Shown here: piece by piece, positions 1 through 5,287 of the stretch | Layout of the letters: each line of letters begins with the position of its first letter | How positions within the stretch are numbered: position 1 is the first letter of the stretch | NCBI GenBank assembly: GCA_021157485.1 | Contig: JAGGWO010000001.1 | Coordinates: 1 to 6,316, forward strand | Length of the DNA stretch: 6,316 nucleotides | Source: Sulfurimonas sp. | Lineage (GTDB): Bacteria; Campylobacterota; Campylobacteria; Campylobacterales; Sulfurimonadaceae | Direction of reading: 5' to 3' | Notes under the pieces: model-generated | The model's input: the letters and a program-made list of their open reading frames with translations, nothing else | The model's database searches: none | What the model was told of the DNA's origin: nothing | Program-made: the position numbers and the translations under genes

Positions 1-179
1 AGTTCAGAGAGCTCCCAAGCATCTTCATAGAGTTTATCTTGAAGAAGGTATCCATTGAGAGAGAGTTCAGGAAAGACTATTAAATCACTCTCATCTTTAT
101 GAGCTTGAATAATATCAATAATTTCACCTAAATTAGAACGATTAAGTTTAGGTGAGGTTTGAGCGAGTGTTATTCTCAT
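1..179 (-). CDS. Nitrilase-superfamily carbon-nitrogen hydrolase, N-terminal part (cut by window edge)
   Basis: The frame opens with ATG at 179..177 and runs off the low-coordinate edge, so only 59 residues are visible. They start MRITLAQTSPKLNRSNLGEI, the usual first beta strand and helix of the CN-hydrolase fold, and continue to LIVFPELSLNGYLLQDK at residues 33-49. In this family FPE carries the catalytic glutamate of the Glu-Lys-Cys triad, here Glu38; the lysine and cysteine lie outside the window. Members hydrolyse nitriles, amides or N-carbamoyl compounds, or supply ammonia to NAD synthetase; the substrate cannot be told from this fragment. Only one base separates the start from the fabD stop, so the gene is almost certainly translated from the same mRNA; an AAGAAG stretch inside the end of fabD may serve as a weak ribosome site. 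Family assignment is firm, specific function unknown. Confidence 0.85.
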   Translation of the reverse strand, partial: MRITLAQTSPKLNRSNLGEIIDIIQAHKDESDLIVFPELSLNGYLLQDKLYEDAWELSE

Positions 180-180
180 A

Positions 181-1122
181 CTAAGAGCAGATTTCTTCTT
201 TTACTTTGGCAAGTGATGCCATATCTGACACATTAAGTGTTGTAAGTTCTTTAGCAATTCTACGATTAAGTCCTTTAAGAACTGCACCATTACCAAACTC
301 TATTGCCATATCAACACTACCAGCTATTGCTAAAATTGATTGTTTATATTTTACAGGCTTAACAAGTTGATCTTTTAAAAGTGCAACCGCATCAGCTTTT
401 GTAGAGTAAGGCTTAGTTGTAACATTTGATACAACTGGAGCACTAAAACTGTCACTAACCATAGCTTCCATTAACTCAGCTAAAGGCTCTTGTGCAGGAG
501 CTAAAATATCACAGTGAGAAGCAACTGACATATCTAAAAGAAGTGCTCTTTTTGCACCAGCATCTTTAAATGTCTGCTCTAACGAAGATAGGTCAGATTT
601 CATACCAGCAACAACAAGTTGTCCATCTTGGTTATAGTTTGCAGGCCAAACTTTTTTGCCATCCGCTTGTGCATCTGCACAAACTTTTTCAACTGATGCA
701 TCATCAAGTCCAACTAAAACCATCATTCCTGCTTCTATTTCATCACAAGCAGCTTGCATGAAAGAACCACGCTTATGAACAAGTTCAACAGCATCAACAT
801 AATCTATAGCACCAGATGCACATAGAGCCGAAAACTCACCTAATGAGTGTCCTAAGAAAAGCTCAGCTTTCGTATCTGGACAAGCATCTGTAAAAAGTTT
901 ATACGCTATCATTTGAACAAGTAAAATTGCAGGTTGAGTGAAAGCAGTTTGACCTAGTTTTTCATTTTCTTCAAAGATTATCTCTTTAAAGTCAACACCA
1001 ATTCTTTGTCCAGCTTTGTCAAACATTTCACGTGCTACTTCACTATTATCATAAAAATCTTTACCCATTCCTACTGCTTGAGATCCTTGACCTGAAAAGA
1101 TCATTGCTATTTTTTTTGACAT
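181..1122 (-). CDS. fabD: Malonyl-CoA:acyl carrier protein transacylase FabD
   Basis: This cytoplasmic enzyme moves malonyl groups from CoA to acyl carrier protein, supplying the extender unit of type II fatty acid synthesis. The 313 residues match the usual length (E. coli FabD is 309). The family marks are all present: GQGSQ at residues 11-15 (oxyanion region), FTQPA with Gln63, the nucleophile elbow GHSLGE at 91-96 with catalytic Ser93, Arg118 in HKRGSFMQ which binds the malonyl carboxylate, the catalytic His203 in SVASHCD, and a conserved Gln252 region (DQLVKPVKY). The ATG at 1122..1120 directly follows the TAG of the upstream regulator gene with no gap, and is preceded by a strong GAGGGAG. 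An A8 run lies in codons 2-5. It is the next-to-last visible gene of the slyD-regulator-fabD-amidohydrolase unit. No key residue is missing and the assignment is secure. Confidence 0.97.
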   Translation of the reverse strand: MSKKIAMIFSGQGSQAVGMGKDFYDNSEVAREMFDKAGQRIGVDFKEIIFEENEKLGQTAFTQPAILLVQMIAYKLFTDACPDTKAELFLGHSLGEFSALCASGAIDYVDAVELVHKRGSFMQAACDEIEAGMMVLVGLDDASVEKVCADAQADGKKVWPANYNQDGQLVVAGMKSDLSSLEQTFKDAGAKRALLLDMSVASHCDILAPAQEPLAELMEAMVSDSFSAPVVSNVTTKPYSTKADAVALLKDQLVKPVKYKQSILAIAGSVDMAIEFGNGAVLKGLNRRIAKELTTLNVSDMASLAKVKEEICS

Positions 1123-1884
1123 CTATTCTCCCTCTAAATATAATTTATTTTCTGCTATTTTTTTTCTAAGTGTATTTCTATTTAAACCTAACTTATCAGA
1201 AAGCTGAAGTTGTGATTTAAACTTCTTGAGTCCTGCCCTAATCAGTGGCGTTTCATAAAGATATATTAGATTTCTATAATCACTGCTAGTACCCATTTTT
1301 GAGTACAAGTAGTTCTCTATAATATCCATCAACTCTACATCATTAACATCTTGTAGTAGATAGTTTATCATAACTTGTCTTCTTAATGAGTTTGAGTTAT
1401 TACTCAAATCTGGTTTGAAATTTTTAATATTAAATTTTTCATCTCCGCCAAAAAGTGAAGAGGCTTCTAACGCAAATCTTTGAACTAGAAGTTCAACATC
1501 TTCTAATCTATCTTTGAGCGGTGGAATATCAAATTTAACACTAAACATATCATCTATATGTTCATTAACAAAAGCTTTTTTTGCAGTTGCGATAACTCGA
1601 GTAGAGTTCTCATTAATAGTCTCTGTTAATCTTGTAATATTAGGTGAGTTATCTATGTTTGTAATAATGATTTCATTAGCGCTCTCAAGAGCAATTAGAA
1701 GTTCATCAAAACTAGATGCATCTATAATAGATGCACCTGGAAGTATGAAAGAGGCTAAACTTTTTTTACCAACGCCATCTTCTCCCATAATGAGAGCATT
1801 TACGCTGAGTGTTTTTAAAAGAGTAGCTGTTTTAAATGCTTCGCTAGAAGCACTAGAAGCAGTTATAAAACTAGTCGCATCCAC
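1123..1884 (-). CDS. Fis-type DNA-binding protein with degenerate sigma-54-activator AAA+ domain
   Basis: A likely cytoplasmic transcription regulator of 253 residues if it starts at GTG 1884..1882. The centre resembles the AAA+ domain of sigma-54 activators: Walker A GEDGVGKK at residues 34-41 and FDIPPLKDRLEDVELL near 118-133, the counterpart of the family's LPPLRER-EDI segment. The C-terminus (about 210-250, ending RNTLRKKIAENKLYLEGE) is a Fis-family helix-turn-helix. The ATPase looks broken: only about 30 residues separate Walker A from the Walker B position, so the GAFTGA sigma-54 contact loop is absent; the Walker B acids read TN (IIITNID); sensor I reads ATAKK; the two arginine fingers are not seen. 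It is therefore unlikely to activate sigma-54 and may act on the main sigma factor or as a simple repressor or nucleoid protein. An ATG at 1920..1918 is in frame but would add a low-complexity MRVVVVQVAAAA leader; the GTG has AGGTGG 11 bases upstream. The gene overlaps slyD and abuts fabD. Targets unknown. Confidence 0.8.
   Translation of the reverse strand: MDATSFITASSASSEAFKTATLLKTLSVNALIMGEDGVGKKSLASFILPGASIIDASSFDELLIALESANEIIITNIDNSPNITRLTETINENSTRVIATAKKAFVNEHIDDMFSVKFDIPPLKDRLEDVELLVQRFALEASSLFGGDEKFNIKNFKPDLSNNSNSLRRQVMINYLLQDVNDVELMDIIENYLYSKMGTSSDYRNLIYLYETPLIRAGLKKFKSQLQLSDKLGLNRNTLRKKIAENKLYLEGE
1128..1134 (-). promoter_or_regulatory. Ribosome binding site of fabD
   Basis: GAGGGAG on the minus strand lies five bases before the fabD ATG and inside the last codons of the upstream regulator gene. 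It is the strongest Shine-Dalgarno match in the window and fixes the fabD start. Its position suggests fabD can be translated well whatever the yield of the regulator upstream. Confidence 0.8.
1717..1735. repeat. Perfect 19-base inverted repeat inside the regulator gene
   Basis: The sequence TGCATCTATAATAGATGCA is a perfect dyad of two 9-base arms around one central base. It overlaps a second palindrome, TAGATGCATCTA at 1713-1724, so the word TAGATGCA (or its complement) occurs three times in 25 bases. It lies in the coding sequence for GASIIDASSF shortly after Walker A. It could be an internal operator, or a by-product of repeated Ile, Asp, Ala and Ser codons. Confidence 0.6.
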
Positions 1885-2392
1885 AGCTGCTGCCGCCACC
1901 TGTACCACAACAACCCTCATCGTCTTGCTTGTTTTCAGCAGGAATACCAGTCATAATTTCTTCAGCAGATGCATCTCTAACATTGTTAACAGTAACACTA
2001 AACATTAAAGCTTTACCAGCTAATGGGTGGTTAAAGTCAATCTTTACTGTCTCGCCAGCAATCTCTTTAACTGTAACTTGAACAGTCTGTCCATCTTCAC
2101 CTTGACCATAAAGAGTCATTCCTACTTCTAAATCAATACCAGCGAACTGATCAGCAGGAACTTCTTGAGTTGCTTCTGCATTATATTCACCATAAGCATT
2201 TTCAGGTTGAACAAGGATATCACCTTTTTCACCAATAGCCATGTCAACAATTCCACTTTCTAAACCTGGAATAATTTGACCCTTACCAAACATAAATACT
2301 AGTGGAGCTCCACCAACATTACTATCTACTACTTTGTCACCATCGCGTACTTCATACTCGATTGATACTATTTGATTTGCTTCAATTGCCAT
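1871..2392 (-). CDS. slyD: SlyD-type FKBP peptidyl-prolyl isomerase and metal-binding chaperone
   Basis: A cytoplasmic prolyl cis-trans isomerase and folding helper; SlyD proteins also bind nickel or zinc through their tail and, in E. coli, help [NiFe]-hydrogenase maturation. Of 173 residues, the FKBP part is split as in SlyD: an N-terminal portion to about residue 70 with GKGQIIPGLESGI (36-48) and PENAYGEY (63-70), an inserted flap domain at about 71-120, then NHPLAGKALMFSVTVNNV (121-138) closing the barrel. The tail after residue 155 is acidic and then glycine/cysteine-rich, ending GCCGTGGGSSCGCD, with Cys161, Cys162, Cys170 and Cys172 and no histidine, unlike the His-rich E. coli tail. The ATG at 2392..2390 has AGAAGG seven bases upstream. 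The final codons overlap the start of the next gene. slyD follows cpoB in C. jejuni too, so this placement is ancestral. Confidence 0.93.
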   Translation of the reverse strand: MAIEANQIVSIEYEVRDGDKVVDSNVGGAPLVFMFGKGQIIPGLESGIVDMAIGEKGDILVQPENAYGEYNAEATQEVPADQFAGIDLEVGMTLYGQGEDGQTVQVTVKEIAGETVKIDFNHPLAGKALMFSVTVNNVRDASAEEIMTGIPAENKQDDEGCCGTGGGSSCGCD

Positions 2393-2399
2393 TTAATAA

Positions 2400-2405
2400 C
2401 CTTCT
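2400..2405 (-). promoter_or_regulatory. Ribosome binding site of slyD
   Basis: AGAAGG on the minus strand sits seven bases before the slyD ATG and confirms that start codon. Confidence 0.7.
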
Positions 2406-2420
2406 AATTTATTTTTTGGG

Positions 2421-2454
2421 ATTTTATCATAATAATCTATAATATGGCTGAAAA
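2421..2454 (-). promoter_or_regulatory. Probable promoter of slyD-regulator-fabD
   Basis: In the 79-base gap upstream of slyD the minus strand carries TATGAT (2431..2426; five of six match to TATAAT) running into TAAAAT (2426..2421). A TTTTCA (2454..2449; four of six match to TTGACA) lies 17 bases upstream of TATGAT. Transcription would begin near the CCC/A-run about 25 bases before the slyD ATG, leaving room for the AGAAGG site. The -35 element falls inside the hairpin at 2442-2466. This would give slyD-fabD expression independent of the Tol-Pal genes. It rests on by-eye motif matching in AT-rich DNA. Confidence 0.45.
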
Positions 2455-2466
2455 AATCAGCCATAT
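2442..2466 (-). terminator. Hairpin after cpoB, possible weak terminator or processing site
   Basis: A perfect 10-base stem (ATATGGCTGA paired with TCAGCCATAT on the minus strand) closes a TTTTT loop six bases after the cpoB stop. GGCTG/CAGCC is the most GC-rich element in the gap. No clean U-run follows; the downstream sequence is ATATTATAGATTATT-like, so a classical intrinsic terminator is not shown. It may partly end the Tol-Pal transcript, protect its 3' end, or be an RNase processing point between the two gene groups. Confidence 0.5.
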
Positions 2467-2471
2467 AATGA

Positions 2472-3392
2472 TTACTTAATATACTTTTTCGCTTCTTTAG
2501 CTTCACTAGATTGTGGATATTTAGCTACTACTGCATTAAAGAATGTTTGAGCATTCTTTTTATCACCAGTTTTATTCATTGCTATTGCTGAATGTAACAT
2601 CAGTTTAGGCATATAAGATGCGCCTGAATAGAGTGATGCACTCTTTTTAAAATAAGTAATTGCATTAGAGTAATTTTTTCTTCTATAGTTCATCTCACCA
2701 AGCATATAGTTTCCATACGCTGGTTTATAATCTTTCTCAACTAAGTACTCATAACTTTCTATAGCCTTTGTGTACCATTTTTTATCAAAATATGCTTTAG
2801 CCTGCTTAGCTATTTCAGCATTTGACATTGAAGCCAATTTAGATTTAGCTGGTTTTTTTTTCTTTGATACAGACTTTAACTCTTTTGCTATTAAAGTTTT
2901 AAAATTATTTACATCATTCACTAATGAATTAAACTCTTTTTTTGTTACATAGTCTTTGTTGATACTATCTATCAGTAGTGATATTTCACTCATAACAACT
3001 TTTACTTTTTCTATATTTTCTGAATTACTGCCAACTACTTCACTGAGTCTTTTTTCATACTCATCACTATTTTCATCTTTAACAGCACTCTCTTCATTTA
3101 ATCTATTGAGAGTGATTTTATTATTATGTGCTTTTCTACTAAGACTCTCTATTATACTTTGTAAGCCATCTATTCTCTCTCTTAGTGAATCAACTTCATT
3201 AGCCTGATTATTACTTTTAACAAATACTTTACGTAGTTTGTCTTTATTATCTAATATTACTTTTTCATTGGAAGTTAGCCCATAAGGCTCAGGATTACTA
3301 AGATCGCCAGCACCAAACGCAGAAGGTTCAGCACTGACTAAAAGAAGTGGCACAGCAGTTGTTAATAAAACAACTAAAACACTGCGTTTCAT
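2472..3392 (-). CDS. cpoB: CpoB/YbgF, periplasmic coiled-coil and TPR protein of the Tol-Pal system
   Basis: In E. coli, CpoB binds TolA and adjusts PBP1B so that peptidoglycan synthesis keeps pace with outer-membrane constriction. This 306-residue protein has a signal peptide (MKR, hydrophobic 5-18, likely cut after VSA at residue 21). A conserved-looking EPSAFGAGDL segment follows. Next is a long charged coiled-coil region at about 45-175 with many heptad-like Leu, Ile and Val, a lysine-rich KKKKPAKSK linker at 177-185, and a C-terminal TPR domain at about 190-306 (units around AKAYFDKKWYTKAIESYEYL, NYMLGEMNYRRKNYSNAITYF and KTGDKKNAQTFFNAVVAKYP). The coiled coil is clearly longer than the short trimerisation segment of E. 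coli CpoB. Only 18 bases separate it from the pal stop, but no Shine-Dalgarno motif is visible, so coupling to pal is likely. An A9 run encodes part of the linker. Confidence 0.9.
   Translation of the reverse strand: MKRSVLVVLLTTAVPLLLVSAEPSAFGAGDLSNPEPYGLTSNEKVILDNKDKLRKVFVKSNNQANEVDSLRERIDGLQSIIESLSRKAHNNKITLNRLNEESAVKDENSDEYEKRLSEVVGSNSENIEKVKVVMSEISLLIDSINKDYVTKKEFNSLVNDVNNFKTLIAKELKSVSKKKKPAKSKLASMSNAEIAKQAKAYFDKKWYTKAIESYEYLVEKDYKPAYGNYMLGEMNYRRKNYSNAITYFKKSASLYSGASYMPKLMLHSAIAMNKTGDKKNAQTFFNAVVAKYPQSSEAKEAKKYIK
2853..2861 (-). repeat. A9 homopolymer in cpoB linker
   Basis: Nine A residues on the minus strand (T9 on the plus strand), preceded by AAAG, encode the KKKK linker between the coiled coil and the TPR domain of CpoB. 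It is the longest homopolymer I find in the window; A8 runs also occur in fabD, the regulator and the tolA-like gene. Slippage here would cut off the TPR domain. Confidence 0.6.
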
Positions 3393-3410
3393 ATATTTAT
3401 ACTATTTGTA

Positions 3411-3953
3411 TTATGGTAGTAGTTTAAAATCTACACGACGGTTTTGAGCCCAGCAATCTTTAGTTTTATCACTACATACTGGATTACTCTCACCATAACT
3501 TACCATAGCAACACGAGATGCATCAACACCCTCAGCAACTAAAGCTTTTTTCACTGCGTTTGCACGTTTAAGACCTAGTGCGAAGTTATACTCATCACTA
3601 CCCCACTCATCACAGTTACCTTCAAGTTTTACACTGTAAGCACTTGCCGCTGAATTTGCAACTGTAGCGCCGTTTAAAATTTTATCTTGCATATCAGCAT
3701 TGATATTGAACTTGTCAAAGTCAAAATATACAGAAGTTAGTTGTTTTTCAATATCAGACATACTTAAAGAGTCTGTTCCTGAACTAATAACACTGCTTTC
3801 GCTAGATACTGTTTCAGTCTCCACTGCTTTAACTTCTTGTGCTGCTGGAGCTTCAACTTCTTGAGTCTGAGCATCTACCACAGGGTCTTTTGAACTACAT
3901 CCACTAAAAACTAAAAGTGTTGCAACAACACCAGAAAGTACTAAACTTTTCAT
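3411..3953 (-). CDS. pal: Peptidoglycan-associated outer-membrane lipoprotein Pal (OmpA-like)
   Basis: Pal anchors the outer membrane to peptidoglycan and is the partner of TolB and TolA. From ATG 3953..3951 the product has 180 residues. A lipoprotein signal peptide ends VFSGCSS, giving lipidated Cys19; Phe at -3 departs from the usual Leu but is tolerated. A flexible Ala/Val/Glu/Ser-rich linker follows (about 20-65), then an OmpA-type peptidoglycan-binding domain: VYFDFDKFNI (75-84), EGNCDEWGSDEYN (111-123) and LGLKRANAVKKAL (126-138), with Asp115 and Arg130 in the positions that hold diaminopimelate, and a C-terminal QNRRVDFKL. GNCDEW in place of the E. coli GHADER resembles Campylobacter Omp18. 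Besides Cys19 there are Cys114, Cys160 and Cys167; the last two may form a disulfide. A TTG 15 bases upstream is in frame but overlaps the ribosome site, so the ATG is preferred. It has its own promoter. Confidence 0.95.
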   Translation of the reverse strand: MKSLVLSGVVATLLVFSGCSSKDPVVDAQTQEVEAPAAQEVKAVETETVSSESSVISSGTDSLSMSDIEKQLTSVYFDFDKFNINADMQDKILNGATVANSAASAYSVKLEGNCDEWGSDEYNFALGLKRANAVKKALVAEGVDASRVAMVSYGESNPVCSDKTKDCWAQNRRVDFKLLP

Positions 3954-3961
3954 ATTTGAAT

Positions 3962-3966
3962 TCCTC
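3962..3966 (-). promoter_or_regulatory. Ribosome binding site of pal (decides the start)
   Basis: GAGGA on the minus strand lies eight bases before ATG 3953..3951. The alternative in-frame TTG at 3968..3966 overlaps this motif and would have no ribosome site of its own, so pal starts at the ATG. Confidence 0.75.
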
Positions 3967-3978
3967 AATTTAAATTGA
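3965..3978. repeat. 14-base palindrome over the predicted pal transcription start
   Basis: TCAATTTAAATTGA is a perfect palindrome between the pal -10 element and its ribosome site. The predicted transcription start (about 7 bases after the -10) falls within its upstream edge. It could be an operator site; it is also the kind of AT palindrome that can arise by chance in such DNA. Confidence 0.45.
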
Positions 3979-3982
3979 AAAT

Positions 3983-3991
3983 ATTATAGCA
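3983..3991 (-). promoter_or_regulatory. Extended -10 promoter of pal
   Basis: The minus strand reads TGCTATAAT, a perfect TATAAT (3988..3983) with the extended TGn motif, in the 81-base gap between tolB and pal. No good -35 is seen at 16-18 bases upstream (AAAGTT or similar), but the upstream DNA is rich in short A/T runs, as is common for the main sigma factor of Campylobacter and Helicobacter. It would give pal and cpoB extra transcription, which fits Pal being needed in far more copies than TolA or TolB. Confidence 0.75.
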
Positions 3992-4034
3992 GAGAAATAC
4001 TAACAAACTTTATAAATTTCGTTTATTTTTCTCT

Positions 4035-5285
4035 TTACCAATCCATTGACTGAACTCTTCCATACTTCAACGGAAAAAGATAATTTTTATTATGCTTTAA
4101 TCTTATAATTCCAATAGAACTTTGAGCCATATAATTTTTAATAAATATGATTGCATCGCCATCTTTTGAAAATCTTGGAAATTCATTTACACCAGTAGCA
4201 GTCAATCTTCTAATAAAATCTGTTTTTGTAGATATAAGGTGCAGATTAAAAGTATTTGTACTAAAAGCATTTGAGCTCTCTCTTGCTTTATAGACTATAT
4301 ACTCTCCATGAGCGCTACAAGCCGAGTTGCTTTTACCGTAGTAAATCATCTGTTCTACTTCACTTGAACCTAATCTTTTTGCAAATACATTAGGATAGCC
4401 TAGTCTGTTTGATATAAAAACCATTCTATCTTTGCTCATAAACTGTGCGTTTACATCAATACCATTGTATTTAGTCTCTCTGACATATTTTTTACTATCT
4501 ACTTTGTAGCTATAAACATCTGGTTGCCCATTTTTTGCCATTGTTAGTAGAAGAGTTTTTCCATCATCACTCACATCAGAACATATCATCATACCATCAG
4601 AAGAGATTACAGTAGTAACAGTAGCTGTTTTAATATCAACATGTTTAAGTGTAGGCACCTTAGCATCAAGAGCTGTATAGTAAAATGAGTTTTGAGCTCT
4701 GCTTGCCCACTTAGGAAAAACATTAAAACCACCATTTATAATAGTGTGCTGATATGTGAGTGTATAGTCTGCAATTACAATCTCACTTTTTTTAGGGGCA
4801 ATTATACGAGAGAAAATGACTTTTCTTTTCATCCATGCAACTGATGGCTCACCCATAAATTCATTAATATCATAAGCAATAGCATGGGAGACAAACATAT
4901 AAATATCTTGCCTACCTACTTTATAGTTTTTACTTAAAACAGTTTCATTCTCTTTTAAAAGCTTGATACCAACATTTAATGCACCATTATCATCTTCAAA
5001 CATTTTATATCTAAGTACATAACTCATATCTTTATTATTAACAATTACATTTGTGTCGTTAAAGTGTGTCTCTCGGTAGTGTCTATCTACATTAAATATA
5101 GAAATAACATTCAAATCTGCAACAATTGATTTAAAAAATCTCATCTTAAATGTATTATCATAACTAATAGAAGAGTCTTCTACTGCGATAGATGGAAGTG
5201 AATCAACTCTTTTAATAACTTCGATTGTTGCATCCTCTGCGTATGAGAGGCTCCATAACATTAATAACGATAAAAATAGTTTCAA
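4035..5285 (-). CDS. tolB: TolB, periplasmic beta-propeller protein of the Tol-Pal system
   Basis: TolB shuttles between Pal and TolA in the periplasm, releasing Pal from peptidoglycan for relocation to the division site. The 416 residues are near the usual length (about 430 in E. coli). A short signal peptide (hydrophobic core 3-14, likely cut after SYA at residue 16) leads into the N-terminal mixed alpha/beta domain (about 18-150). A beta-propeller follows, with repeats of the TolB/PD40 type: SDDGKTLLLTMAKNGQPDVY (239-258), SKDRMVFISNRLGYPNVF (284-301) and FSKDGDAIIFIKN (372-384). It ends in GRVQSMDW. The start is TTG at 5285..5283, chosen because AAAGGA stands six bases upstream and because it supplies the signal peptide; the first internal ATG (codon 9) would destroy it. 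Two bases separate it from the preceding stop, pointing to co-translation with the tolA-like gene. Confidence 0.93.
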   Translation of the reverse strand: MKLFLSLLMLWSLSYAEDATIEVIKRVDSLPSIAVEDSSISYDNTFKMRFFKSIVADLNVISIFNVDRHYRETHFNDTNVIVNNKDMSYVLRYKMFEDDNGALNVGIKLLKENETVLSKNYKVGRQDIYMFVSHAIAYDINEFMGEPSVAWMKRKVIFSRIIAPKKSEIVIADYTLTYQHTIINGGFNVFPKWASRAQNSFYYTALDAKVPTLKHVDIKTATVTTVISSDGMMICSDVSDDGKTLLLTMAKNGQPDVYSYKVDSKKYVRETKYNGIDVNAQFMSKDRMVFISNRLGYPNVFAKRLGSSEVEQMIYYGKSNSACSAHGEYIVYKARESSNAFSTNTFNLHLISTKTDFIRRLTATGVNEFPRFSKDGDAIIFIKNYMAQSSIGIIRLKHNKNYLFPLKYGRVQSMDW

Positions 5286-5287
5286 TT

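Noticed and set aside
668..683. Short inverted repeat TTGTGC-ATCT-GCACAA in fabD
   Set aside because: A six-base stem inside a conserved coding region is expected by chance and has no supporting context.
570..761. Plus-strand open frame of 63 codons opposite fabD
   Set aside because: Antisense to a conserved enzyme, low-complexity Gln/His/Leu product, no ribosome site.
1885..1920. Regulator start at ATG 1920
   Set aside because: It would add MRVVVVQVAAAA, which is simply the out-of-frame reading of the SlyD glycine/cysteine tail. The GTG at 1884 has an AGGTGG upstream. The ATG is not fully excluded.
1514..2008. Plus-strand open frame of 164 codons opposite the regulator and slyD
   Set aside because: It lies antisense to two well-supported genes, has no ribosome site or recognisable domain, and is explained by codon bias in the opposite strand.
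2770..3207. Two plus-strand open frames opposite cpoB
   Set aside because: Their Ser/Leu/Phe-rich translations mirror the Lys/Glu/Asn-rich coiled coil of CpoB; no independent coding evidence.
3954..3968. Longer pal reading frame starting at TTG 3968
   Set aside because: The TTG overlaps the GAGGA that serves the ATG at 3953, and the extra residues MRNSN precede an already complete lipoprotein signal peptide.
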